DNA from: JAGVPT01 sp963827085
GTDB taxonomy: Bacteria; Bacteroidota; Ignavibacteria; UBA10030; UBA8401
Direction of reading: 5' to 3'
Assembly (NCBI GenBank): GCA_963827085.1
Contig: CAWGZY010000005.1
Location: 248,001 to 312,000 of the forward strand
Length of the DNA: 64,000 bases
Shown here: positions 18,760 to 27,480 of the stretch, one piece after another
How positions within the stretch are numbered: position 1 is the first letter of the stretch
Layout: every line of letters starts with the position of its first letter
Notes under the pieces: generated by a model
Databases searched by the model: none
The model's input: the letters and a program-made list of their open reading frames with translations, nothing else
Told to the model about the DNA's origin: nothing
Translations under genes and position numbers: made by a program

Positions 18760-19708
18760 AGAGCGCGCTCATTTCCTTTCGCCGCTTCCGGCAAAATTCG
18801 GCATCGGAATAACGTTGGCAGCTGAGGTCATTCTTTTCTCTCAGCTTTCGCCATATTTTTTTACCGCTGAAAACATACTGAACGTATCACTGCAGCTTTC
18901 GATCACGGCAATCATTGCGGCAGGCATGACCTTCGTTATTCTGACGTCGGGAATAGATTTATCGGTTGGTGCGCTGGTGGCCTTCACGGGTGTTATTTCT
19001 GCTAGCATCGCTAAATTGTCTCTCCCCATTTTCGTTGCGCTTCCGTTAGCAATCGCAGCTGGATTGATGGTCGGCGCAGTGTCAGGGGCGTTTGCTGGAG
19101 TATGCGTTACACGGTATGCCATCACGCCGTTTATTGCCACGCTGGCTCTCATGACAATCTTCCGCGGTGCGGCGTACATCTACACGGACGGGAGGCCGAT
19201 TTGGGAACTTCCGCCACAGTTCGGCTTGCTTGCAGGGGGGCGGGTCTTCGGAATTCCGATTCCAACGTTGATTATGATCTTCGTATACATCGGCGCATAT
19301 ATTATTTTGGAATGGACGCGGTTTGGCCGTTATGTCTATGCGGTGGGGGGTAACAAAGAAGCCGCACGGCTTGCAGGCATCAACACGAATCGGATCCTTA
19401 TCGGAGTGTACGTTATATGCGGCGTGCTGACTTCGTTGAGCGGAATCCTTCTCGCATCACGCGTAAACTCCGGCCAACCGAACGCAGGATTGATGTACGA
19501 ATTGGATGTCATCGCCGCAGTTGTTGTTGGGGGAACCAGCCTTTCCGGAGGCCGCGGCACAATCGTCGGGACATTGCTCGGGGCCGTATTGATCGGCGTA
19601 CTGCGGAACGGATTAAATCTTCTCGACGTCAATTCATATATGCAGCAGGTGGTTGTCGGTTTTGTTATACTCATCACGGTGATGATGGATCAATTAAAAA
19701 GGAAGTAA
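18749..19708 (+). CDS. Sugar ABC transporter permease (RbsC-like)
   Basis: 319 residues from the GTG at 18749, which overlaps the ATPase stop and has GGAAGAGG just upstream; longer upstream frames start at a TTG within the ATPase gene. It is a polytopic inner-membrane protein of the BPD_transp_2 class. Visible features are about eight to ten hydrophobic segments, TFVILTSGIDLSVGALVAFT, the GRYVYAVGGNKEAARLAGIN loop that contacts the ATPase, and GGTSLSGGRGTIVGTLLGA. It forms the channel for the binding protein encoded two genes upstream. The following 281 bases are noncoding as far as I can see, with a palindrome at 19835. Confidence 0.93.
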   Translation: MKTKERAHFLSPLPAKFGIGITLAAEVILFSQLSPYFFTAENILNVSLQLSITAIIAAGMTFVILTSGIDLSVGALVAFTGVISASIAKLSLPIFVALPLAIAAGLMVGAVSGAFAGVCVTRYAITPFIATLALMTIFRGAAYIYTDGRPIWELPPQFGLLAGGRVFGIPIPTLIMIFVYIGAYIILEWTRFGRYVYAVGGNKEAARLAGINTNRILIGVYVICGVLTSLSGILLASRVNSGQPNAGLMYELDVIAAVVVGGTSLSGGRGTIVGTLLGAVLIGVLRNGLNLLDVNSYMQQVVVGFVILITVMMDQLKRK

Positions 19709-19834
19709 TGCGACCAAGGGCATAAATGCGCTATACCGGACAGATGTCTCTACCCATCCCGGCCCCTGAATGGTTGGGATAGGAATAAGAATTGATGTCG
19801 TAAGATTTGTTGGAGAAGATAACTCAAATGCAAC

Positions 19835-19852
19835 CCGACCATTCATGGTCGG
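19835..19852. promoter_or_regulatory. Palindrome upstream of the mannosidase gene
   Basis: CCGACCAT-TC-ATGGTCGG has perfect eight-base arms, 138 bases before the alpha-mannosidase ATG and 127 bases after the permease stop. It could be an operator or a transcript hairpin; no T-run follows. Confidence 0.3.
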
Positions 19853-19989
19853 CCCATGAGAGCCATAATCAAATGGTATCATGCCTTCCACGGCATTCAA
19901 GTATGACGAGTTGTACGGCAGGAAAACGATCTAAACCTAGTTGACTATCAAAACCGGTTTTGGAAAAACCCAACAACAAAGGAGTCTTA

Positions 19990-21567
19990 ATGAAAAGCCT
20001 TTTGTCATATATCGCAGCTATAGTTTTCCCATTCATTGTCGCGGCACAGACAAACGTTGATAGAGTGGCCGGTGCCCTCGATTCTTTGGCAACGCTCCAA
20101 ATGAATGATTTAAAGATGAGTCCGAACCTCAAGTTTGGTGAGGTGAAGGGAGACCCAACGCAAAAAGGATTCGACGATTCACAATGGCAAACGTTGAGAA
20201 TTGCTGAATCGGTGCACTCCGATTCGTGCTGGTTGAGGAAGGAAATCGTTCTTCCCGATTACATCATGGGGAAAAAGGTCGGCGGAACGGTAAAACTTCT
20301 CGTGTCGGTGGACGAATACGGTTACATGTGGATCAACGAAGCGGGCAAGGGATATTTTCCCGGTGACGGTGTTTTTGTTTTGTCGACCGATGCAAAGCCG
20401 GGAGATAGATTTCTCATTGCAATCCGCGCGATCACGACGTGGGGAACAATCAGGCTGCGGCGTGCGGACATTGAGATGGCAAGTACCGACACGATGCGTC
20501 AAGCCATCAAAGATTTCTCGCTGAGCATACGCGTTGGTCAGAAACTCTTAAGCCTCGACACGAAACAATCAACTCCATACGACAAGAAAGTTCAGGATTT
20601 TGGAGTCGACAGATCGAAGATCGACAAGGGAGAGAAAGAAAGGCTCAACGGGCTGCTCCAGGAACAGGTGGCCCGGCTTGACCTCGATGCCCTCCGGGTG
20701 TCAGCGATGGAAAAGTTTGCCACCTCGCTCAACGATGTCCGTTTACAGTTGAAGCCCATTGCGGAATTTGCCAAACGGTTTACCCTCTCTTTTGACGCCA
20801 ATGCGCATATCGACGCCGCCTGGCTCTGGCGGGATAAAGAGACGGTTGAAGTATGCAAGAATACTTTTACCTCCGTCCTGAATATGATGGACACGCGGCC
20901 CGATTTTTCGTACACGCAAAGTGCGGCACTGTACTACGACTGGATGAAAGAGAAATATCCTGATGTGTTCAACAGAATCGCTCAGCGTGTGAAAGACGGG
21001 AGATGGGAAGTTGTCGGCGGAATGTGGGTTGAGCCTGACTGTAATTTGCCGAGCGGCGAATCGTGGATGCATCATTTGCTCATCTCAAAAAGATATTTCC
21101 AGAAAGAATTGGGAACCGATGTGAAGATCGGATGGAATCCCGACTCGTTCGGCTATAATTGGAACATGCCGGAGTTTTATCAGAATGCCGGCATCGACGC
21201 ATTCATCACGCAAAAATTGGGGTGGAATGACACGAATATTTTTCCATACCGTGTTTTTTGGTGGGAAGGGCCCGACGGGTCGCGCATTCTCACCTATTTC
21301 CCGTACGACTATGTGAACGAGATCGAAGACCCCTTCCAGCTCGTTGACTGGATGCGGCAGTTTGATGCGAATACCGGTTTCACAAAAATGATGGTTCTTT
21401 TCGGCGTAGGAGATCATGGCGGCGGGCCGACGAACGACATGCTTGATCGCATCGAACACTTAAAACACCTCGATATCTATCCGAATGTCGAATATTGTTC
21501 GGCTGACTCAATACATCGATTGGCTGAAGAAACAGGATCCCGAAGAAATCCCGACATGGAAGGATGA
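19990..21567 (+). CDS. Alpha-mannosidase GH38, N-terminal part (frameshifted)
   Basis: A secreted glycoside hydrolase family 38 enzyme that cleaves alpha-mannosides. The start is ATG 19990, with AAGGAG five bases upstream and the signal peptide LLSYIAAIVFPFIVAAQ. Catalytic-domain motifs in this part are FDANAHIDAAWLWRD (zinc-binding His and Asp), WNPDSFGYNWNMPEF (nucleophile Asp) and FGVGDHGGGPTNDML. The frame is authentic to about 21510 (CSADS). The continuation YIDWLKKQDPEEIPTW lies in another frame that begins just beyond an extra A at 21510-21511; the last ~19 residues of this reading are out of frame. Joined, the protein would be about 1080 residues, normal for the family. The gene may use the sugar importer next door for the released mannose. 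Confidence 0.85.
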   Translation: MKSLLSYIAAIVFPFIVAAQTNVDRVAGALDSLATLQMNDLKMSPNLKFGEVKGDPTQKGFDDSQWQTLRIAESVHSDSCWLRKEIVLPDYIMGKKVGGTVKLLVSVDEYGYMWINEAGKGYFPGDGVFVLSTDAKPGDRFLIAIRAITTWGTIRLRRADIEMASTDTMRQAIKDFSLSIRVGQKLLSLDTKQSTPYDKKVQDFGVDRSKIDKGEKERLNGLLQEQVARLDLDALRVSAMEKFATSLNDVRLQLKPIAEFAKRFTLSFDANAHIDAAWLWRDKETVEVCKNTFTSVLNMMDTRPDFSYTQSAALYYDWMKEKYPDVFNRIAQRVKDGRWEVVGGMWVEPDCNLPSGESWMHHLLISKRYFQKELGTDVKIGWNPDSFGYNWNMPEFYQNAGIDAFITQKLGWNDTNIFPYRVFWWEGPDGSRILTYFPYDYVNEIEDPFQLVDWMRQFDANTGFTKMMVLFGVGDHGGGPTNDMLDRIEHLKHLDIYPNVEYCSADSIHRLAEETGSRRNPDMEG

Positions 21568-23224
21568 ACTCTATCTCGAGTATCATCAGGGGACGTTTAC
21601 TACCCAGGCAAAGATGAAAGAATACAATCGTCAGGATGAAGCGCTGCTGACGTCCGCAGAAAAATTTTCGACTCTTGCCACGCTATATGGAAAGAGCTAT
21701 AATCACACATTGCTGAACGACGCGTGGAAAGATGTGCTCTTTAACCAGTTTCACGATATCCTTCCCGGTTCCGGTATTCGCGAAAACTACATCGACGCGA
21801 CGGAGCGCCACAAAGCAGCAAAGAAAAGCGGAACGTATGAGTTACAAATGTCGCTTGAAACGATCGCCTCCAGCATCAACACTTCAAGCATAACGAAGGG
21901 AACGCCGGTTATAGTGTTCAACCCGTTGTCATGGGAAAGGTCAGATGTTGCGGCGGTGAGTTTGCCTGAAGGAGATACGAGTGAGTACGCGATTTTTGAA
22001 TCAAGCGGGAATGAAGTTCCTTCGCAGATCGTCGAGAAAGGCCTATTGGAGAGGGAAGTGCTTTTTGTTGCACAAAGAATTCCTTCTTTCGGTTTTAAAA
22101 CGTATGAGCTGCGGAAACAAGCTCCGAAGGCCGTCGCAGTGAAACCCGAAGATTCTTCGTTAACGATCGAGAACGATTATTTCCGCGTGACAGTCGGCCG
22201 TGATTCCGGGTGGGTGAAAAACATTGTCGATAAATTGACGGGAAGGCGGTTCTTGGCCGGTAATGGCAACAAACTGCAATTGCTTGAAGACAAGCCAAAG
22301 CAATGGGACGCATGGAATCTCGGTCTAACAGGAAAAGAATATCCGTTAAAACTGCGACGGATAGAAGTCGTCGAACGAGGTCCGGTGAGAACGGTGATCC
22401 GCGTTGTCCATGACTGTCTCGGTCCGAGCTTCCGGCGCGATTATCCAACGCCCGATTTTCCCAGCTCGTTTTTTACACAGGATATTATTCTATACAGCGG
22501 CGTGTATAGAGTAGATTTCAAGACCGATGTGGATTGGTGGGAAGAACATACTATGCTCAAGGTCGCATTTCCAATATCGACGATTGATACGGTCGCGACA
22601 TATGAAATACCTTACGGCACCATCCAGCGTTCGACCCAGATGCTGAACAGCTGGGAGAGAGCAAGGGTTGAGGTTCCTGCGGAGCGCTGGGCGGACCTGT
22701 CGGGCTACGGGTACGGCGTAAGCCTGTTGAATCGTTCGAAGTACGGTTACGACATCAAAGGCCACATGATGCGATTGTCGCTTCTCCGTTCTCCGTTATG
22801 GCCGGATCCGACCGCCGACCGCGGGAAGCATTCTATTGAATACAGTCTGTATCCGCATCCCGGAACATGGAAAGAAGCGAACACGGTGGCAGTCGGTTAC
22901 GAGTACAATAATCCGCTGATCGTCGTAACTAGCGGTATCCACAAAGGGCGGCTTCCTTCATCCGGTTCGTTCCTGCAGCTTGGACCGCCAAACCTTGTTC
23001 TCACGGTAATGAAAAAAGCAGAGGACTCAGATGCTTGGATCGTTCAGTGGTATGAAACGAGCGGAGAAGATTCAGAGGCCGTTCTGTGGCTCCCTCAAAT
23101 CCCCAAAAAAGTCGTGATGTCAAATTTCATGGAGGAAGACGGAACAGCAGTTGCAACTGACGGACATATGGTGAGAGTCCAAACAAAAAAGAATGCCGTC
23201 GTAACATTGAAAATTACGTACTAA
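21485..23224 (+). CDS. Alpha-mannosidase GH38, C-terminal part
   Basis: Continuation of the preceding gene in a different frame; the authentic portion begins near 21512 (YIDWLKKQDPEE). It includes the end of the catalytic domain, DELYLEYHQGTFTTQA and the zinc-ligand-bearing NQFHDILPGSGI. It then covers the middle three-helix region and the large C-terminal beta-sandwich (VIVFNPLSWERSDVAAVSL, ENDYFRVTVGRDSGWVKNI). It has no start signal of its own at 21485, so it is not expected to be translated independently unless the frameshift is an assembly error or is bypassed. Confidence 0.85.
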   Translation: MSNIVRLTQYIDWLKKQDPEEIPTWKDELYLEYHQGTFTTQAKMKEYNRQDEALLTSAEKFSTLATLYGKSYNHTLLNDAWKDVLFNQFHDILPGSGIRENYIDATERHKAAKKSGTYELQMSLETIASSINTSSITKGTPVIVFNPLSWERSDVAAVSLPEGDTSEYAIFESSGNEVPSQIVEKGLLEREVLFVAQRIPSFGFKTYELRKQAPKAVAVKPEDSSLTIENDYFRVTVGRDSGWVKNIVDKLTGRRFLAGNGNKLQLLEDKPKQWDAWNLGLTGKEYPLKLRRIEVVERGPVRTVIRVVHDCLGPSFRRDYPTPDFPSSFFTQDIILYSGVYRVDFKTDVDWWEEHTMLKVAFPISTIDTVATYEIPYGTIQRSTQMLNSWERARVEVPAERWADLSGYGYGVSLLNRSKYGYDIKGHMMRLSLLRSPLWPDPTADRGKHSIEYSLYPHPGTWKEANTVAVGYEYNNPLIVVTSGIHKGRLPSSGSFLQLGPPNLVLTVMKKAEDSDAWIVQWYETSGEDSEAVLWLPQIPKKVVMSNFMEEDGTAVATDGHMVRVQTKKNAVVTLKITY

Positions 23225-23260
23225 TGCCGATTCTCAAAAATAATCTTGCATTTTTTTGAC

Positions 23261-23321
23261 CGCCAAGCACGCCAAGAAGTTATGAGTATAAAGGACTACA
23301 ATATTCTTGGCGTACTTGGCG
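23261..23321. repeat. Long inverted repeat of the GCCAAG type
   Basis: Arms CGCCAAGCACGCCAAGAA (23261-23278) and its near-exact complement (23304-23321) match at 17 of 18 positions, with a 25-base loop. A following block, CCCAACGGGATCGCTTC, resembles part of the 9408/14701 element. It occupies the first part of the 696-base gap between the mannosidase and flagellin genes. Confidence 0.75.
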
Positions 23322-23602
23322 CCTTGTGCCAAAGGCATCTCCCAACGGGATCGCTTCACGAACTTCGTGAGCGGTAAATCACAAGATTATTTATTGGAAA
23401 TTGCACAAGCAACCGATACAGAAATATTTTGTGATGCTACCTCCACTGTGGTTGTGATGAGCAAGACAAAACCGCAGTGGGTGCGCTGTTTGGACGACCA
23501 TTGATGCATGTTCCGCTGGAATGCGCCTAATAATATCTTAAGGCCGATTCCTTTTGGAAGCAGTGTTTCGATGGAACCGTGAAAATAACAAAATCCATCT
23601 CG

Positions 23603-23625
23603 GTTAGCATTAGCTAATGGCTAAC
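23603..23625. repeat. TTAGC-type palindrome
   Basis: GTTAG-CATTAGCTAATG-GCTAAC is a near-perfect 23-base palindrome with a one-base bulge, and further CTAAC/GCTAA words follow. It lies in the gap before the flagellin promoter. It is probably a small repetitive element; function unknown. Confidence 0.45.
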
Positions 23626-23806
23626 AGCTAACTGCCAGCCAATAGTCAACCTTAAGAGTCATTTCTTCCTTTTCTTTGAATCCCCCCAGTACCCCGATAA
23701 GCTGCATTCGTTATTTGTGCCGATTCCGGCCTAATTCCGTGATTTTCAATGCATACAATCCCACCTCGCTTTTCCTGTAACAGTGAAAAAAATATTCAAT
23801 TCGGAC

Positions 23807-23833
23807 TACATTTCGCGTTTCATCTGCCGATAA
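23807..23833 (+). promoter_or_regulatory. Sigma-28 (FliA) promoter of flagellin
   Basis: The -10 element GCCGATAA at 23826-23833 is identical to the FliA consensus. Eleven bases upstream, TACATTTC at 23807-23814 matches the consensus TAAAGTTT at five of eight positions. The spacing is exact. Transcription would start near 23840, giving a leader of about 80 bases before the flagellin ATG. The presence of an flgM-like gene downstream supports this reading. Confidence 0.75.
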
Positions 23834-23920
23834 TATTCTTAGAAGCTCACAAAGCTTTCCACACACATACGGGCACGGAAGCCCACTTCAAACCACAAAC
23901 CATATTACAAGGAGGTAGTT

Positions 23921-24826
23921 ATGGCAACAACCACTGGTTCCCGAATCAACACCAACATCAATGCATTGAACGCCCTTAACGCGTTGAATGCGGTGAACTC
24001 AGATCTCGCCGTTCACCAACTGCGTTTAGCCTCGGGTAAACGCATCAATTCTGCAGCCGATGATCCGTCGGGCTACGTGATTTCCAGCAAGATGGGTGGA
24101 ACCCTTGCTGCATTGAACGCCGCGTCGGACAACGTCAGTGATGCGCAGAATATCTACAACGTCGCAGAGGGAGGGTATCAAACGATATCCAACCTTATGA
24201 CGCAGATTAAAGCTCAGCAAACTGAGTTCAATAACGGCGGACTCGGCACGGACGAGCAGAACGCAATTGCAACGACGATTTCGGATCTTGCGAAAGAAAT
24301 CGACGACACAGTTGCGCAGACGCTGTTCAACGGCAAGAGCTTGATCAACGGTTCCTTTGACGCTGGCGTTGCTCAGACCGGCGGCACTTTGAAAGCTGGT
24401 GTGGCTGGCGCTGACAACACTGTTACCGCCGTCGACGTTTCTGGTGCGCAGGCATCAACGACGTACACATTAAGCAATCAAGGCGCAAGGCGTTCTTCAA
24501 TTGACGCGCAGCAGCGACAATGCGACCGCACAGGTTACGATGGGCGCATCAACGGTAGGCGGAGCGCAAACTCTGAACTTCGCAGCCCTTGGCGTTACCA
24601 TCGATGTGATGGGTACAGCAGCCGCTACCGCGACAGCTTCGGCCGCGGATTTGGTTGGAGCAGGAACGACCGTTATCACAGGTGCAGGCGCAACGCCGGC
24701 ATTCCAGGTTGGCGATACGGGTGCAAATTTCGCGATGTCGCTCACAACTCCCGTTGGATCAGCCGCCCTTCTTGGGACCGCAGCTGGTTCAATTACAGCA
24801 GCAAACGTTGCAGGGCTGACTGTTGA
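23921..24826 (+). CDS. fliC: Flagellin, N-terminal part (frameshifted)
   Basis: The filament subunit. A strong AAGGAGG precedes the ATG. The D0/D1 N-terminal region is clear: GSRINTNINALNALNALNAV, HQLRLASGKRINSAADDPSG, DAQNIYNVAEGGYQTISNLM and LFNGKSLINGSFD. The LNA triplet is repeated three times. The frame is authentic up to about 24487 (YTLSNQGA). A single extra A near 24487-24488 then throws translation out of frame, and the remaining ~110 residues are shadow sequence rich in Arg and Ser. Joined with the C-terminal part the flagellin would be about 385 residues, a normal size. If the frameshift is real, this copy cannot form filaments. Confidence 0.85.
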   Translation: MATTTGSRINTNINALNALNALNAVNSDLAVHQLRLASGKRINSAADDPSGYVISSKMGGTLAALNAASDNVSDAQNIYNVAEGGYQTISNLMTQIKAQQTEFNNGGLGTDEQNAIATTISDLAKEIDDTVAQTLFNGKSLINGSFDAGVAQTGGTLKAGVAGADNTVTAVDVSGAQASTTYTLSNQGARRSSIDAQQRQCDRTGYDGRINGRRSANSELRSPWRYHRCDGYSSRYRDSFGRGFGWSRNDRYHRCRRNAGIPGWRYGCKFRDVAHNSRWISRPSWDRSWFNYSSKRCRADC

Positions 24827-25076
24827 TACCGGTATCACGACCGTTCTCGACGCGATCGGTAGCATCGGTGCCGAGCAGAACCGTCTTACGGCGAAACAGA
24901 CGAACCTTTCAACCATGATCACGAACATCACGGCTTCACAGAGCCAGATCACGGATGCTGACATTGCAGTAGAGCAAATTGCGTCAGTGAAAGATCAGAT
25001 TCTGCAACAGACTGCGACAGCACAATTGGCACAAGCCAATCAGTCGCCGCAAGTCTTCTTGTCGTTGTTCAAGTAA
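24501..25076 (+). CDS. fliC: Flagellin, C-terminal part
   Basis: Continues the flagellin in another frame, effectively from about 24489 (GVLQLTRSSDNATAQ). It holds the variable central region (ALGVTIDVMGTAAATATASA) and the conserved C-terminal D1/D0 helices: VLDAIGSIGAEQNRLTAKQT, ITASQSQITDADIAVEQIAS, then ILQQTATAQLAQANQSPQ and FLSLFK. It has no ribosome-binding site of its own. A strong hairpin terminator follows 15 bases after the stop. Confidence 0.85.
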   Translation: MTRSSDNATAQVTMGASTVGGAQTLNFAALGVTIDVMGTAAATATASAADLVGAGTTVITGAGATPAFQVGDTGANFAMSLTTPVGSAALLGTAAGSITAANVAGLTVDTGITTVLDAIGSIGAEQNRLTAKQTNLSTMITNITASQSQITDADIAVEQIASVKDQILQQTATAQLAQANQSPQVFLSLFK

Positions 25077-25091
25077 CAGCTCATGAACGAA

Positions 25092-25125
25092 TGAGGGGCT
25101 TCGACCGGGAGGTCTTAGCCCCTCA
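25092..25125 (+). terminator. Terminator hairpin after flagellin
   Basis: TGAGGGGCT pairs with AGCCCCTCA, with an inner GACC/GGTC stem across a GGGA loop. CGTTCTTTCC follows. The stable stem separates the highly expressed flagellin gene from the fliS-fliD operon; the T-run is weak. Confidence 0.7.
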
Positions 25126-25195
25126 CGTTCTTTCCGCGACGAAGGAATAAGTAACGAGCATATGACTTAGAATAGGACAAGAGCATGAGGAAGTT

Positions 25196-25606
25196 ATGGA
25201 ATCTGCAAATCAACAAGTGATTGGGACACTAGAAAAAGAAGCAACTGAGGAGGTGCTTTCGGCCGAACGGCACACAAAAATGATGAAGGCCGGAAGCCAG
25301 CATGCCATCGCTCTCGCTGCGAACTCATACAGAAGAGAGCACTTGGTGAACCTGACCCCGGTTCAAGTGATCAAGAAACTGTACGACACGGCAATCTTTG
25401 CGTGCAGGAAAAAGGATTATTCTCTGGCCCATAGAGCGATCACGCAGCTTATCCTCGGACTGAACTTCGATTATGAGGAGATGGCAGGGGGATTGTGCGG
25501 TTTATATATGTATGCAAAAGAATGTATTCGCAACGGCGAAATTACTGAAGCGATAAAGGTGCTCGAAGAATTACGCTCGGCATGGGTTCAGGCATTTAAA
25601 CTTTAA
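25196..25606 (+). CDS. fliS: FliS-like flagellin export chaperone
   Basis: 136 residues. After a nonconserved N-terminus of about 45 residues comes a four-helix FliS core: TPVQVIKKLYDTAIFACRKK, then DYSLAHRAITQLILGLNFD, GLCGLYMYAKECIRNGEI and AIKVLEELRSAWVQAFKL. FliS binds the C-terminal D0 helix of flagellin in the cytoplasm to prevent premature polymerisation. Its place between the flagellin and fliD genes is the classical one. The ATG has GAGGAAG just upstream. The identification rests on this helix pattern and context, as sequence conservation in FliS is modest. Confidence 0.82.
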   Translation: MESANQQVIGTLEKEATEEVLSAERHTKMMKAGSQHAIALAANSYRREHLVNLTPVQVIKKLYDTAIFACRKKDYSLAHRAITQLILGLNFDYEEMAGGLCGLYMYAKECIRNGEITEAIKVLEELRSAWVQAFKL

Positions 25607-25626
25607 TAGATTGCGAGGATAGCGCA

Positions 25627-27126
25627 ATGGCAACCGGACCAGCAACCCAGGTATCATCGACGATTCAGACCGCGGTCCAACAATACCAAACGGACCTTCA
25701 GACGGAAGAAGTGACGCCCCTCCAGAATCAGGAAACGGCGCTCAATGCACAGATTTCTGCACTTGGGACCATGCAGAGTAACCTGCAGACATTATACACC
25801 ACGACCACGGCGATGGCGGTGACCAATAGTTCGTCCACCTTCCTGACGTTAAACGCGTCAAGCTCTATGTCGAACATTGTCTCCGCAACTGCTTCCGCCA
25901 ATGCCACGCTGGGCAATCACTCTATTCTTGTTACGCAGCTTGCAAAAGCGGACGTAGCCCTTTCTAACCAGCTTACCAGTTCTGCTAACAGCATCGTGAC
26001 GGCAGAGGGGGCAGGACAGAAGACGATCCAGGTTGGAAATGAGAGCGTGAACGTCACGCTTTCCAGCGGCGATTCCAACAATACCGTATTGACAAATATT
26101 GCGAATGCCATCAACGCGGCAAAAGGGGATGTCGCCGCATCCGTTGTCACCGACACTTCCTCGACAAGCCGGCTGGTGCTTCAATCGACTCAGACAGGAT
26201 CGGCGAACGCTGTTACGCTCTCGGATACGACCGGAACGCTCCTCGCGAATATCGGACTCTCCTCGTCGGTGATTTCCGGCAGGACTGCTTTTACTTCTAC
26301 GGCCGGCGGCTTTATGAACCAGAGCACGTCGAGCCTCGATGCGAATTTTGAGCTTGACGGGATCGAGATGGTCCGCTCCAGCAACACCGTCACCGATGCC
26401 CTGACCGATGTCACATTGACGCTGAACGGTGTTCAGAAATCCACCGACACACCGGCGACGATCAATGTCAGCATCAATACGAATCAGATACAATCGATGG
26501 TCCAGCAGTTTATCACGAACTATAATGCGGCTCTCTCGTACCTTAATACCGAGACATCGATCACCCCGGCGAGCGGCACATCGACGGCTCCTACCCCCCA
26601 GATATTTGCGGGAAATATGACCTTCACGATGCTGAAGGTAAATCTGGAGACCATGATGTACGGGCAGGTTACGCCGGCGAAGTCGGGCGCCCCGGAAAAC
26701 CTTTTTGAAATCGGGATTACGCCGGGCTCGGACGGCACCCTCAGCATCTCGGATACTTCGAAATTCAATGCGGCCATGGCCGCCGACCCAACCGAGATTA
26801 CGAATCTCTTTAATGCGTCCAACGGCGTTGCGGTGCAGTTGAACACCCTGTTGAAGTCTTTTGTCGCACCAACAACGGGAACACTGCAGTCGATCAGCAG
26901 CACCGCCTCGACGGAGGTGACGAACCTCAACTCCAGGATCAGCACCATCAATGCACAGATCACAAACCAAACGACGCAGTATCAGAATGAGCTTATTCAG
27001 TTGCAGTCTGAGTATGAAGATATGCTTGCCACACAACAGGAGATGTCAAGTATCTTGACCGGCAGTCTTTACCCGGACACGACGACTAGTTCAACTACCA
27101 GCTCCACATCAACAACTTCATCATAA
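25627..27126 (+). CDS. fliD: Flagellar filament-capping protein FliD (HAP2)
   Basis: 499 residues. The N-terminal FliD domain has long helices (QETALNAQISALGTMQSNLQ) and NHSILVTQLAKADVALSNQL. The central domain has beta strands (FELDGIEMVRSSNTVTDALT, DVTLTLNGVQKSTDTPATIN). The C-terminal FliD_C part has QQFITNYNAALSYLN and LFEIGITPGSDGTLSI, and ends in a coiled-coil stretch (NSRISTINAQITNQTTQYQN). The tail is Ser/Thr-rich. FliD caps the growing filament and directs flagellin insertion. It lies 20 bases after fliS, with GAGGA before the ATG, in the usual late flagellar operon order. Confidence 0.9.
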   Translation: MATGPATQVSSTIQTAVQQYQTDLQTEEVTPLQNQETALNAQISALGTMQSNLQTLYTTTTAMAVTNSSSTFLTLNASSSMSNIVSATASANATLGNHSILVTQLAKADVALSNQLTSSANSIVTAEGAGQKTIQVGNESVNVTLSSGDSNNTVLTNIANAINAAKGDVAASVVTDTSSTSRLVLQSTQTGSANAVTLSDTTGTLLANIGLSSSVISGRTAFTSTAGGFMNQSTSSLDANFELDGIEMVRSSNTVTDALTDVTLTLNGVQKSTDTPATINVSINTNQIQSMVQQFITNYNAALSYLNTETSITPASGTSTAPTPQIFAGNMTFTMLKVNLETMMYGQVTPAKSGAPENLFEIGITPGSDGTLSISDTSKFNAAMAADPTEITNLFNASNGVAVQLNTLLKSFVAPTTGTLQSISSTASTEVTNLNSRISTINAQITNQTTQYQNELIQLQSEYEDMLATQQEMSSILTGSLYPDTTTSSTTSSTSTTSS

Positions 27127-27141
27127 TCGTAATGATGCAGG

Positions 27142-27480
27142 ATGGACACCATGACAACAACACAACCAGTCACCGCTCCAGCAGGAGCATCAGCGCTGGA
27201 CATATCAGGATCTGGTCAACAAAACGCAGCTCCTAGTCTGCGGAAGAGTCCTCTTTCGCAGGAGGAATTGGCGGCAGCGGTACAAGAGCTCAATGCGGCA
27301 ATGCAGGTCGTCAACACAAGCCTCTCGTTCTCGATCGACAGCGTTACAAAGCAGACGGTCGTTACCGTGACCGATGCGCAAACGCACGAGGTCATCCGTC
27401 AGATTCCCCCGGAAGATATGTTGAAAGTCTCGGATCGTATCGCTGAATTATTAGGAGTTATGTTTGACCATGCAGGATAA
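27142..27480 (+). CDS. flaG: FlaG family protein
   Basis: 112 residues with a low-complexity N-terminus and the FlaG C-terminal domain. Key segments are LSFSIDSVTKQTVVTVTDAQ, THEVIRQIPPEDMLKVSDRI and a short hydrophobic tail. FlaG proteins influence filament length in some species; the biochemical mechanism is not settled. It lies 15 bases after fliD and overlaps the next gene, so it is part of the same transcript. Confidence 0.88.
   Translation: MDTMTTTQPVTAPAGASALDISGSGQQNAAPSLRKSPLSQEELAAAVQELNAAMQVVNTSLSFSIDSVTKQTVVTVTDAQTHEVIRQIPPEDMLKVSDRIAELLGVMFDHAG

Noticed and set aside
19694..19900. 68-codon minus-strand frame with protein-like composition
   Set aside because: Reads somewhat like an outer-membrane strand sequence, but it overlaps the permease end, lacks a ribosome site and matches nothing I know. 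Could be a gene fragment; left out.
25858..27036. 392-codon open frame on the minus strand
   Set aside because: It lies fully opposite fliD, is extremely Arg-rich and shows no family motif; a shadow of the coding strand.
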